A DNA stretch of 64,000 nt from Solea solea. Taxonomy: Eukaryota > Chordata > Actinopteri > Pleuronectiformes > Soleidae. Location: assembly GCF_958295425.1 (NCBI RefSeq), contig NC_081138.1, positions 24,161,886 through 24,225,885 of the forward strand, read 5' to 3'. Under the pieces are notes generated by a model. That model ran no database searches. It saw nothing but the letters and a program-made list of their open reading frames with translations, and was not told the DNA's origin. A program made the translations under genes and the position numbers. This document shows, one piece after another, positions 13,781-27,900 of the stretch; within the stretch, counting starts at the first letter, position 1; each line of letters begins with the position of its first letter.

Positions 13781-14010
13781 GAGCCACAGTGGGTCAGTGG
13801 TAGGTCGAGTTGTCTTTCAACTGGAAGGTTGTGGGATCAACTCCTGGCTCTGCTAGTCTATATGTGTCCTTGAGCAAGTCACTTAACCCCATGTTGCAGC
13901 GTGTAAATGGGTATGAAAGATGTAAATTAAAACTGAAGTGTAAAGCTCCATATGAATACAGACCATTACCTATTCTCCACATGATTTTATTTGGTAATAA
14001 CGAGTAACAA
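13778..14010 (+). mobile_element. tRNA-headed SINE
   Basis: The head resembles a tRNA: an A-box-like GGTCAGTGGTAGGTCGAG at about 13793, then a B-box-like GGTTGTGGGATCAACTCC at about 13827. The phrase CCTTGAGCAAGTCACTTAACCCC, typical of teleost tRNA-derived SINE bodies, follows. A second SINE of the same kind, inverted, lies at 25.57-25.74 kb. The 3' boundary is approximate. Confidence 0.75.
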
Positions 14011-14589
14011 AGATAGTTAGAGGAAATGTAGTGGAGTAAAGGTAAAGGTTGATAGAAATAGAAATAAAGTAAAGGACAGATGCGTACTTAATGAAGTATT
14101 TGTACTTTGTTATATTACAACACAGAAAAATTATATTCGCCGCTATCTCCTCCGCACGAGAAGCTGTCAGCCAATGAGCTTTGAGAAGTGGCGACATCTC
14201 TGCGATTCAGGAAACCCTCTCCTCCTCCGCCAGAGCAAAAATACGTAAGTCCCATTTCCGGACTTCACCTTCAAAATAAAATCTCTCAACACAATTCACA
14301 ACCCAGTGAATATCTGAGACACACCGAAACATTTGCGCATAAACATAATAAGATCAGCAGAATTACTAATAGAAAAATCAAGCAATTGTAATGCATATTA
14401 CCTGGGGTTTTTTTCCTCACAAAAAGGGATTTTCTTGTTATTTGGAATTTTAAATGTTGTGCATTCAGTTGGACAAACTAGTCTCTAAATTGAGTTTATA
14501 TGTACATTTTTATGTCGTTATTGTATTTATTTTGTGTTGGAAATTTGAAAAACAATAAAATAATGCAACTAATGTCAGACTTAACGCTT

Positions 14590-14796
14590 TTATTTTTTCA
14601 GACAGCGAGACAGTTTCCGGTGCTGTCTTTTCCTGCGGTGTGTTAGCTTGACTCCGCTCAGCTTCAGCTGCAATCCTGACTGATGAGTGCGGTTCTGTGG
14701 ACGCGACTGCCTCCCTCGTTAAAGCACAATTCCCTGGTTTTATTTCGGGTTTTCACGCAGTATTCTCCGCAGAGGTGAAGCGTCACGCGTTACACG
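14590..14796 (+). promoter_or_regulatory. sh3gl3: probable sh3gl3 5' UTR / proximal promoter
   Basis: This is a GC-richer, CpG-containing stretch directly upstream of the endophilin start codon, in contrast to AT-rich DNA on both sides. The ATG context (TACACGATGT) is acceptable. No TATA box is placed with confidence and the transcription start is not determined. Confidence 0.4.
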
Positions 14797-17041
14797 ATGT
14801 CTGTGGCCGGCCTGAAGAAACAGTTTCACAAAGCCAGTCAGGTAAGGAGACTGTCCGCGACTGCTCGCTCACAACAACAATTGATTGAATGTGGACCATA
14901 TTGCAACACCTAACGGTAAAAGGGACCATACTTCGAGAGATTAGAAATAAAAATACAACTTTAGATTGTTATAATAAACTGTGGTGAACCGTGGCACCGG
15001 CTCAGATGCTGCTCCGAAGCACTTTTAGCCTTTTGCGTAACGATACTTTCCCATCCCGATAAGTTCATGATGCGTGGAGACAACGTCACACCAACCTCCA
15101 TTGAAACATCTGCAAATTTGAAGTATTCTCGGATATAAATAGACGGCCTTTCGAGTTTTGGCGTCATGCAAGAGCTGTCACGACACATTGAACCCACGTG
15201 AACGCTTCGGCTTTATTTATTGACGCTGAAGTCGTCCATTTTACAGCAAACCACTACAATAATCTGTCAAATGTTTGACCTGGTTCTCGTTTTTCGATCG
15301 TATTCAAATCTCTTAATGTACGGAACAGAAATTGCCAGCGAGTATGTGTTGTTATGTTGTGTCCGGACATCACATCACATCACATCACCCAGGGTCTGAC
15401 ACTCTCTGTCATTTCACGATAATTAGTTCTAAAGACTAATGACTGAGCTGATACATTCAAATCAGTTAATCCAGGTTCCGATTCACCGAAACCAGAAGGA
15501 TAAGCCGATTTGAAAAAAATCATGTTGCTATTATCATATTATCACGATTATTTATTTATTTTAAAATGACTCAAAACGCAATGAAATAACTTCCCCACAA
15601 CTTTTTTTCTGTAACAGTTTTGTGGTTTATATTCATACTATGAATTAATGATATGAATATTACACAAACTATTACTTTTGTGACCAAAAAGATTCTACAA
15701 AATGTAATGTAACAAAAATATGTTAAAAACGGACCAGGGGATGCGATCATATGGTGCTTTTCCACTACACAGTTCTAGCACTACTCGACTCGTTTTTTTT
15801 GCTTTTCCATTCAGGATAGTACCTGGTACTTTCTTTTGTACTTGCTCGGGTGAGGTTCCAAACAAGCTGAGCCGATACTAAAATGTGATGCTGGCCACTG
15901 ATTGGTCAGAGAGAGTCATCAGTGGAAGAGTCATGAGCACGACTTCTGACACAGGAATCAAACGGAACAATGCCGAACTGTAGCCCCCACTACCTCCTCA
16001 GCGTTCCTCCGCTAACGTTGAGGAGGTACTATAGTAATGGAAAGTGACGTGTCTGATACCAACCCGAGTAGAGTCGAGTTGAGGAGAGCTGAGTAATGCT
16101 AGGAATGTATAATGGAAAAGCGCCAATAGATCGCATATATATACCTCGGGTTCCATTAGTCCTTTGAATGGAAGTCTAGGGTAAAATAAGTTGAGTTCTT
16201 AGTAGATTTATAATGTTAGTTTTGGATTTTCGCCAAAAGATTTTAGATGAAAATAGACAATATACATATAATACAGCATATGAGTGAGCGTCCAATTGGA
16301 GCCTGGTTTATGTTAACGTCTTTGAAAAAAAATTGTGATCCTGGAGTCTTCAAAACACACGTTTGGATTCTTAAAGGCAGCATCATGACCGGTTGCCTCT
16401 TAGATGAGATGCATTGGTTGCATTTTGTTAAAGTGTAGCTGCTGTTGTTGACAGTCTGTGTGAATTTTAATGTAATGATTATCATGACCAAAATATGTGA
16501 GTCACGTTAGGATTCTGGAAATCCTTTTTAAACTCTTAAAATGGCTCTGAAACATGCTGAGTCAAATCTTTTTTGTATTGCAGATAGGATACATATTTTA
16601 CTAAAAACCTTAAAGTGAAACAAGAATCATAAAAGAAAATTCACAGTGTATTCTGACCGCATGTTTCAGTACACTTTAATGTTAGTCTTAAAATGACCTG
16701 TTGTCCTGTTATACCCACGGCCTCTTTTCACCAAAATACACCATGGTGGGCGGCTGTGAGTAACTGTGAACCTCGACATTTTGATTAAAACCAAAACGGG
16801 ATCATCCGCTCGTCTGAATGAGCAGTGGTGGCTCTCTGTGATCATTCCTAAATGTCTTGAGCTCTGTTAAACCCGTAACAACATTTAGAAGTTAGGTAGC
16901 AACAGATTTTCAGGTAGAATTGGACTGGATTAGACTGGCGTTTGGCAGGAGGTTTTCCTTGCAGGCTTGTTGTCCATCTGTTCGCTGCTCCTTTGTCACA
17001 CATGTCGCCTGCTCATGGCTGAATTGGCAATGCCACATGCA

Positions 17042-17098
<57 letters not shown>

Positions 17099-18957
17099 GG
17101 GGCTCTGTTCCCCAGCCAGGACTGAGGTTGGGTTTGAGTAATTGTAATGTCTTGAGCTACAGGCTCATCACAGGAATTTTTTTCAGTTGTCAATTTAATA
17201 GTGTCTTTAATTCTGAGTGCGGTCACCTTTTAACGATATAGTCCAAGTATTTTAAAGTGATGTTTTCACACATTGTCAATCATCTCCGACTGTGCTGACT
17301 TTCCCCCCTGCTGCCTGTGAACACACAAGAAAAAGAAAAGATTTTAGTAATTTTACATTGTTTAATTCATTCATCATTTAAATGTCATATCGTCCCTCTA
17401 ATTCGTATAAAACTAACATTATGAAACTGTCATGAAATTATTGTCTCTTTTGAAAATTTTTCTCACTTTTCATATACATTTTTTTTACACATATTACACT
17501 TTAAAGTATTTCTCTGTACTCAAGTGCCATTACTCCACAGTATGTGAGTCATCTGCCAGCCTTGCAAATATTTCACTAAAATAGTGAAATAGATTTAATG
17601 GAATCAGGGAGCAGCAACTGCCATTTAGATACTATACTCTTGTGTGAAAGGCCGCAACAAAATGTGACTGTATATCTCCACCAGTTACTTTTCTGATGTT
17701 AAAGTGAGTCGTTTCCTGAGCGACATCATTCAAAACCATCGTCTTGTAGCCAGCATAGGTTTGCACAGAGCAAACTTTACGCTTCCATGTCAGCGGTCTA
17801 TTTAGATATTTATGGAGGAATCTCAAGAACTATTATAAACTTCACAGTTCACACTGCACATCCTCATGTCTCCTCACATACACTCACTAAGTGTGAAGTC
17901 TAACACATGAGTTGTTTAAAAAAATCCAAAGGATGCACAGAAAGAAACAGACAGATTTATTTTCCCTCACAGTTTGTGTCTTGTTTTTCCACTGAGACAC
18001 CAATAGCATTCATTTATCCAAGTGAGCAGACCACACACCAGGATCATTGATCATGTGACACATTAGCGATTTACTGCGCACGTCACAGCACGGAGCAGAT
18101 ATCATGTCGGGTGTCTGGTCTTAAATGAATGTCATCATATTTCCCGTTTCTAGTGAAATTATTCCCATGTGCACAAACTAAATGTCAACTTTCCCATTTC
18201 CTGTTGGTCATGTGTCTTCCTCCATGCTTTGATCTGCATTTGGAGAAATCATGGGGGAAATGCATCTGTTTCGATTAATCATGCCTAAGTCAGACCACAC
18301 TCAAAAAATATTTACCTCATGCACGATATTATTGGCACAATATCAGTATCTGCTTTCATTATATTGGCTTTGAAATATGCTATCGGATAATACACCAAAT
18401 ATCTACCCATATAACATTAGGCTAAATAAGCTGCTACCTACTCAAATTCTAAGCTGGCGCCCTCTATAACTATTTTTTTTTTTTTTTTACGTTTATTTTG
18501 CTCAATGAATCTACATGTCACTGTTGTGACATGAGTATGAAAAATATGTTCATTTTACGACAGAAGAGACTCAATGACGTGCATTTGGGCAAAAGAAATC
18601 GGCCCAAAAAATATTTAGGCCTTTTCGGATATCGACAAACAGTCCAATATCGTTCATCCCTAGACTGAAAGCCTGGTGAAAGAATGAGAGCAGGCACTAA
18701 CTGTAGCAGAAAGACGGCTGCATGTCATGTAATGCATGTAAAAATATTGTTTGGTATTTCACCTGTTTCCTAAGGCGGAAGTTGGATTGTGACCAGATAA
18801 ATAAATGTCCCTCAACCAGCAACAGAAAAGAGCAGAGGAAACATCACCACTTCCTGTTGATTCTAACCATATCTGAACCGTTTTCCACTATTATTGGAGA
18901 AAGGTCAGGGTGGATGTAGTGGAACATCATGTCTGTCCAGGTCAGATAAATGAACCT

Positions 18958-18992
<35 letters not shown>

Positions 18993-21900
18993 ATTGTTCA
19001 CTACTCCTCACCTTCTAAATCTTGTTTTGGCTTACAACAGCAACCAGTCAAAACACAACAATCATTAGTTTAGATACAAGACCAGCAGAACAGCAGCAAC
19101 CCCCCACACAGATGATAACCTTGAGCCAGATAACATTTAGCATTTTTACTTGAGAGTTAAGTGATAAAAACACTGGCCATGGACAGAAATAGCCTCAGGT
19201 CAAATCTTAGTTCCTTTGTGGTAGTCTAGTTTCCTGTTGACTCCTTCTTGTCACTAGTTTACTAAATCACCCTGAAGTCCACAGTCAGATTCCTGAGACT
19301 TAATTAATAAATAATCATGCTGCAGAAAGTGTCCCAGTTCAGATATTTGTGTCTTATTTTTCCAGACCATTTTATGGCTGCTCAGTGGAGGTGGATTATT
19401 TAGCCCTTCTGCACCTGATGATTACAACACTGTTGTTGTTTTCTTACCCAGAGCTCAGTGTAATGTGCAAAGGTTACAGTTATTAGTACAGGTGGAAGTT
19501 TATGACTAATACTCCTGTTAGTAGTGATGGCACGTATTAAGTGTGTGCAGCTTCTTCTGAGGATCTTTACACAGCTGCACAACTGTTAAACCAGAGGAAA
19601 TCAAACGTTTGACTGTGGTTAATCTAAACTGAAAGTCATGGCAACTCTGGAGTTTGTGGTGTGTTTTTTTTTTTATTGTTCAACAAGTGCCATTATTCTG
19701 TAAGGCACGTAGACGTGACAATAGCTTCCCATAGGGATCATCTAATTTTGCACACTACGATGAATTCACAGATGACTCAGTGCTTTGTTGTATAATGGCG
19801 TGTTCATGTCAAATGGGAGGTCGAGTAAAGCAATTTACTCTTACGAGGATAAAGGGGCTGTTGTGAGTAATGCAAGTAAACAAACGCCATTAATATTTTC
19901 CCTTTCTCTTCCGGAAAAGAAGAGAGAAGGGAAAGGGTGGTGGTTTCATTCCACCACAGGGTTTTCCCAAAGCAGTTGTAGCCACTGAAGCCACAAACTA
20001 CTGCATCATAATCCGCTGCCTATAAATCCCTCACCTTTAAAAACGACTCCACGCAGAATTCTTCAATGCTGCTAACTGTAACATTCTAGGTTTGGATTGT
20101 TACATGTCTTTATTTCCCTTTTCCACAATAATGTAGTTGATTATTGCACTAAATTAACTTATTCTTTCTATAAAGGAAGTTATATTTGTCACTACACTCG
20201 TCCTGACCTCCTCAAATCCAGATGAGAGCCATCCAGATCATCCAGGCACAACTACATTGATAACATACAGTAAATCTATCTAGTGCGGCATCTTGTATTT
20301 AAGTGTACGCGCAAATTAGGGATGAAAAAATATGATCAGCATCGATGTCAATCCAATAATGGCCAAAATCACTGGATTCAGAAAAAGGCTACCTGTAAAA
20401 TGATGAATACTGTAAGCTGCAAATGCTTCACCGAGCACACAGAAGATGCTGTAAAGAGAGACGTCAGCCACCACTGTCATGTGACCAAAATGTGAGTGAG
20501 GGCCATTCACACACATTCATACTCTGCTAGTCATTCAGATATGTTACAAGGCCAGGCAGCATTCTGCAGAGGATTACAAAAAGCCACACAGTATACCTCT
20601 ACATCCGGCAGGAGTAGGTTCTGCAAAGTTGCTGGTTATTTTTCAAGATTGTTATCAATTAACAAAGAAAATGTTGCAAGATAATAACGTACAGATCAGT
20701 GTATTTGTGGAGCTAGATGGGGGCTTTTACACAAGCAAACAAAACCTACAAATAAATAAGAGAATAACACTCCAAACACACCAGAGACCATCATTGTCGC
20801 TTAGATAGAAAACAATTGCAATTTACTTTGTGAAATGTTGTCAGACAAACTTTGGTTTTAAATGATATTAAACAGATATTAAATGTGATGGAGCATTACC
20901 ACTTATCTCCTGTAGGTGACTGAGCTTGAGTTAAGTTTGACGAGGTTTCAGCTCTCATCCAAGAGGCTTCTTCAGTTCTGGTGAGTGTTTAAAACATCTT
21001 CAAACTTAACTTAAGCAAGTCCAGTCAGTCGCCTACAGCTAACTACTGAAGATGACTGAGAACCTTCACAGATACATTTATTAAAATTGCTTTTATTTAA
21101 TTTATTAAAACAGTTAAATTGCAGCCTTTGCAGTTTTGATCATGTTCAATTTCCTGCACCACTTCTGTCCCAATCCCAACACTGAATGACTTTCACGACA
21201 TTGCATCAATTTTTTGCTCAGGTTCAAATATTTCAGCTCAAGTGATAAAAGCAAATAATGCAAATCTTTTCAAAAATCCATTCTCCCATACATGTGATAC
21301 AGATATCGACATATTCCTAGGACCAGAAACCAGACAGACAAGGCTGAGACCTGGGTCGGTCCAGATTAATGTTTAACAATAAATATTTTATGTTACAGCA
21401 GCTGCAGACCTTTACCGTGAAAATGCAAGTGTTAATGTCGACATGCCCAGTTTGTTTTGGGGATATAAAAGTAGGGAAATCTTATTTTACTCAAAGTTCA
21501 ACTTATTTGAACTGAGTAAATATTGTTTAAACACATGTGTATGTATAGTCACATGTAGGTCAGCCAATAATTGTGTTCTGAATATCTTTTCAATTGATAA
21601 ATAAAGCTTAAATATGTGTGTGCACCTGAACATCTGCCAGCATTGTTGTTAAAAGCACAATGTTTCTTTTTTTATGGTTTCCTCAGGAATGTGTTGTTAA
21701 ATTTGTAATGATAAAAGATAATCAAAGTGAATAGATTGATAAGAAAGAAAAAAAAAAGTAAATGTAATTGAATCTTACTCCCTAAGCAGCATAACAACTC
21801 CCTATCACTCGACACTGGAAACGTGTAAACTGAGGTGCGAGCTTCCTGACGAGGCTTTGCTCTCATGTGACTGCACACCTGCTCGATCAGTTCACTTTGC

Positions 21901-24900
21901 CCTGCAGTCGTCATATAGCATGTTGTCGCACTCGCCTGCGTCTGCCTGTGACGCAAACAGAAAAACACCGCGACACAGAGGTGCAGCCGACACCTCGGTG
22001 AAAAGAATCCATCCATCTTTAACGATGGGGTGATGGAGGGAATGAGCCACAGTCGCCTGGTGGTCTGGCAGGCAGCTCTTCAGCTCATTAACATTTCAGT
22101 GGCTCATTATCATTATGAGCAGTTTCATGGTGACGTGGGCCGGCTTATGTTGTGTGGTACACAATTAGAGCGTGTAACATGATACAGGAAGAAAAAAGGG
22201 TGTTCTCGTGGAGGATTTCCCTAAAGAGTGAAATATGATACAGAATCCTTTATCTAAGAAGTAATCCCTAATTATTTTCTCAAACACTTTTTATCTTATT
22301 TAATGAAATCCTCTTCACATCCTGACATATAAATATACACACATATATACATATATATACACATATATACATATATACACATATACACATATACACACAC
22401 ACATATACATATATATACACATATATATATATACACATATACACATATACACACACACATATACATAAAAAAATAATGAATAATGAATGATATGTTTGCT
22501 AGTTTACCAGCTGTCATTCTGATTTGTTTCTCTCCACTCACACCACGTAGTTTGACAGAAGGAATAGTAATTACATCAGTTCTGGCCAGGACTCACTACT
22601 AATGGCACTATGGTAATGGACAAGTGTGTCCCTGCTCAGGACAGGCCTCTAATGAGGTAATTACCTGCAATGACAGGTTTAACCCAGGCATGGTGATGGA
22701 GGATTAATCCAATAATATTCAGTAATGGGATGCCACTCTAATGTCTGATGTGGTGCTTTCATTTTACTGTATGTTGTCATTGAGAAGAGAAGAATTTCTT
22801 TCCTTCTTCTTTAATCCTCATCTTTCTTTCTTTTGGTTTTTTTCTTAACTTGCCTACAGTTTTATGAGGAGTTGAGTCTCCTGCAGCTACAGCAGATTCA
22901 CTTCCCTGAAACAGAGCAGAGGTGTAGGGTTTACAGTGCTTGTGCCTGTCTGGCCCAAAGGGAAACATGAACAATACAAAGTCTGCTAGAATGTGTGCTG
23001 CCTCTTCCTTCCTGCTCACTCTGAAACTTGAACACATGAAAGACTTGAGACTGAATGTTGACAACCGTTGCTCAGAGTTGTAACCTCCTCCATGCAGATG
23101 CACATTATAATATGAAAGCTGGTGTTCCATGAATGAATGCTACCTTTCCAAATGTAATGTCCATCATTTCAGCTTTCTTATGTATCAGATAGACACACAC
23201 AAGAAAGCACAGGTTTTGTTCCAAAAATCATATGCAGAAAATAGATAAAAATATACAGGTACTGAAAAGTATTTACAATCGTCATTAGTAGAAAAGTTAG
23301 GACGCTTATTTAAAAAGGTAGAAGGTAAAATCTGTATGTATGTTTCAGTCAAGGTTGTGACATAGGACGTAATTGCAGTTAGATATCCTTTCAATTAATG
23401 AAATTAAGACTAAAGCAAAAATAAAAGAAGAAGAAAGTCAAAAACTTACACAGATCAAAGTGGGGACACAGGACACGTGGAGCAAACCAGAAGCAAACAG
23501 TGAAACAGGAGAACGAGACACAGGTGAAACTAATTAGGGCGGGGCAGGTAATCAAAAAGGGCGGGAAAGCCGACAAAGAGCAGGGGAGTGAACAGGATGT
23601 GTCAAAATAAAACAGGAAATCCACGAAGACACAACACCACTAGTAGACGGAAGTCGAGATAAATGAAAAAACAAATCAGATTTCTGGGTTAGGATCGTGA
23701 CAGTTTCCACTGACAAACCTGTCATTTGAAAATATATGTATAAAAAGAAGAATGTGACATTTGCAACACTTGTAATCATCGTGTGCAGAATTCTCCCCTT
23801 GCTGTTCTTTCCCTCACTACGGTGTGCTGGAGTCTAATTCTGTGAGAAACACTGCGTAGACCTTTTATCACTGACGTGAGGAACCAAAAAAGTCCTTTTA
23901 TGGACCATTCGCGGTCCCTGGACCCTACCCTATACTGTGCGATATTGAGCCAAATGTACAATCAGCAAACTTTCAGCATTTTATCGACTCAAACCAAATC
24001 AATGAAGATGAGCTATCACGAGGGTTGGATACTTGTGTGTTTTAGAGACACTCACAGGCTATCACAGTGAAACCCTCTGTGACAGAGAATTCTCTGTTTA
24101 CTTAAAGGGAATGGAATTCAAAGCAGCGTCTGTCTACATGCCTGGATTATATAACGTCAGTGTGTCCGAGGTGATGTCTCAGCCTCTTCTTTCCTAAACA
24201 AAGTTACATCAATCATTGTGTGAATGCCTGAAACCAACTTATCATCCAGCTGGACTTATCATTCACTGCCTCTGCTCCAATGATCTACTCCCAATACCCA
24301 TCAGGTCTTCCTGTGTACTGTGTTTTTTTGGTGGTCAGGTGGTCTTTGGCTTAGAAAATTGAGTTGCACAAGACATAAAATATTGATATTCATGGTATAT
24401 CTATTTACACCACAGAAACTGAAGTTTGGGTTGCTTTGTAAAAACATAGGAGTTGTTGATACACTGCTTCCTCCATCGGTGAGTTCATTTATTTTCTTGT
24501 TATTTACCTAAATGACAAACAATACAGCACTGGACTTTTGGTAGGGGAGAGTGAGTAGTTCATAAACTTCTGTTTCCAGTTGGAACAGGTTATCTCACGA
24601 CAAGATAAAGTGGAAGTATATATTCTTAAGGTAGTGTTGACTTGAGGCTTGTTCAGTGGAGCTATGAATCCCCTACAACACCACTTTCACGACCTTTCTG
24701 AGTTAGTGCTATTGTGTGCCCTCCTCCTTTGGGTCACATTGAAACAATACGGTTCCACTATCAAACACAAACCCGCAACAGTTGAATTCCTGTGTACGTG
24801 AGTAGGTCAGTGTTTCAACTCCAGGAGACACTCCACATTGTTCTGAAGGGAAACAGCTGTTTACTCCAGCGTGGTTTGATTTCACGTCACTTTCCCTTCT

Positions 24901-27900
24901 ATCAGTTGTGTATCTGAGTTGTGGGTACAGACTGACACAATAAATGATATGCTCGGTGCACGCACAGCATCGCACAGTTTAGTTTCACTTTCTCATGACC
25001 TTGTGCATTCCTTCTCTCCGTCTCTAATCTGGCCATGAACAAATAATCCATATTTGATTACAAACCCATCTAAAAGTCAATGTCAACATTTTGATTTGAT
25101 AACATCACTAGCATGGCTGTCTGCTCCGTGGTCCTGTGCTATTGTCCACCGCATGACAGAAGTCACACAACAGTACAATCCAACTGAGCATGGTTACATG
25201 TCCACAACCCCGACACAGTCACAGCTGGACCCATATTTTATTTGTACTCCGTAAGGTTGCACATTTCATGCATTTTCTTTAACCGATGGTTGATGGGTTG
25301 ATAAGCAAAAGTCAGTAAATCATTAAACAAATAATAGAAACAGACATCTTACGCTCACTTTAAATATGAAATGTTGTACATTAGCAGCACATTAGTTTTG
25401 TGGCTTTTCCTTTCCAGGAGAACCACTCTGTGCTTCTGTTTCAGTGATGTTAGGTGCACTTGGCTCGTTTCCCTGGGACAGCATTTTATGATAAATGGGC
25501 TGTATTCATATATATATATATATGTATGTAAATATATATATATATATATATATATGTATACTGTATATATGTATCTTGATTACGACTCAAAGCTGCTTTA
25601 CACTATTCACTCATTCACGCACACTTTCATACAGCACATCTATGTGCAGCACATTTTCTAGCACTCATCTTTCATAAGTGAACATGAACCCACAACCTTT
25701 GAGTTGAAAGACGACTCGCTCTACCGCTGAGCTATCTCTCCTCACTTTGGTTTCACTTCTTCCTCTGCTAACTGCAGTGGTACTTTGGTTGATCTACAGC
25801 CTCTGCTGGCAAAAAACCTAACTACACAGCATGTGAAGTCCAAAACAATATTCTGTGCAAATAAAATTAAATAGACTTTGTTGGTTAATTTATGAATACG
25901 TTATAATCAGACACACAGCTTACAGTTAATCATTATCGCGAATGTGCAAGTCGTCCGCAGAGATCGTCCTCCCTCCATGTCATAGTTATCCAATTACAAC
26001 AAATCAGAACCAGGCAGACTTGTCTATAGATCCTCAGTGACAAATCCAGTTGCTCCTCGTTTAAAGTCTTTTGAAAGACCTTTGCCCTCGTCTTGACATA
26101 TTGTGTAAAAATAGAAAATAAAATAGATTTAAGTGACCCTGTGTGTTCCCGTTAGAAGGAACAGTCAGCACTTATCGGTAACCTGCGCACACAGTCCAGC
26201 TTAAATGAAATGTCTTTTAGCGGAGTCATTCCCCACAAGATCCACACTGTTGTAATCCTGAGGCTAAAGCTCATACTGTGCATTCTCTTTGCATTGCCTT
26301 AATCAGTGTGAATTATTACAAGCGCCCCTTAATCCTTGAATGATTAAATTAACCTTTCAAATTAACCTTTAATGTACTTTAATGCAGATCTCTTCCTTAA
26401 GTTAAGTTAAGTTCATCTTGTCTTGTTCATATTGGGAGGTACTGTACAGATAGTAGATAGAAAAGGCAAACAAATGCTGTGACGGTAGTCTTGAGACTAA
26501 ACATCACAAACGATATCACATAGATATTACAAACTGTCAGTGGCAACAGGATGGTAACAGAAAGGTTAACACATACACTGTTATGCTGCTACAGTATGAT
26601 AAAACTGAAGGTTAATAGACCTGCACTGCTTAAATAAAGTTGTTAACCTATTATTTGAGATAATGATCAAACCTCTGTGAATACCATATGAGTCAAAAGA
26701 TATGGGAACTATCGTCTACAACACTAAGCCACAAAAGATGGAGTGAGGTAATCGAGCTGCTTTGAAAAGACTGTGGTTCTAGTGTTGTTGTGTAGATGCT
26801 GGGACATCATTTGCGTTTGTTTAGACTAAGCAGTGTGAGCACAAAAGATAAAGATATTGTGCTGCTTCTGCTTCCCAGCAGGAGCAGCAAGGCATCCTTG
26901 ACCTTGGGCGAGCGTTGGATCTGAGGCCCGTGTTCAGAGTGCAGGAAGAAGAAACACACACATCATAAGCACAGTCGCACAAAGAAAACGTGGATGAAAA
27001 TAGCTTCCTGGCAGCCGCTTTCATGTGTGGTTTTGAAGCAAAAAAAAACAAACAAACCGAACATCTTGATGTGAGCGTCAGGCCCCTGTTGATCAGAGCT
27101 GAGTGATTATTTGTCGAGTCTTGTTCTTACAGTCGGCTCACAGTTTGGGATAATTGTAGCATCTAATTTGAAGATTAGATGCTGTCGTTGTGGATTAAAA
27201 GCAGCCATTTGCTGCCCAGCTGTCACCTGCTGCTGCAGCTTGGCCTTGGAACATGTCGTTGTCTGACTGAGCGCTGCTGCTCTGCTCTTCTTCCCTTTAA
27301 AGTGATAGTTGTTTTTTTTTTTAAATGTGTTTTTATGTGAGGCATTAACAGCACTGACTGCACTGTGTGCACCCCCTTTCTTGCTATTGCTATTGCTGGT
27401 ACGATGGTGTTATCCACATGTCTGTGGTCGCTGGATCGTTAGGGTTTTACACTGTGCTGTATGCTGTATGTACTCTCATTTCCTGCCGAGAGCAACGTAC
27501 TTACACTAACAATATGAGCTCAGTTTCCTCATACTACTCATGTTGGAGTGAAAGTGATGTCATGACCTGATTTGAGCTGTAATGTTATTGCAATGCCGCG
27601 GTTACTTTGTCGTCTCACACCCACTACAGTCTACACTTAGCATCAACAAAAAACTCAGTTCCCTAGCTGTTTTGGTTCGCTGTGCTAAATAGCTCTTTGT
27701 TTATGTCCTTTCTCTGCTTTTTATTGATAATTGTAGATGATGATAAGATGTTGTTTTTTTTGCCTCATCAGCTGTTGCACGTGTGTTGGGTTGCCTAACG
27801 AACTTATGACTCCTCAAGTTTGTAATTGCTGTCAGATTAGCTGATGTCAAGTGTTTCTCTGCACTGTGGTCTCCATGATTCTTATTTATATAAGTTAATT

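Noticed and set aside
22296..22541. 81-residue Tyr/Ile/Cys membrane-like peptide
   Set aside because: It is the translation of an AC/AT microsatellite.
25690..25737. A real tRNA gene
   Set aside because: The A- and B-box-like parts are good, but no acceptor stem closes and a SINE body follows. It is a tRNA-derived SINE head.
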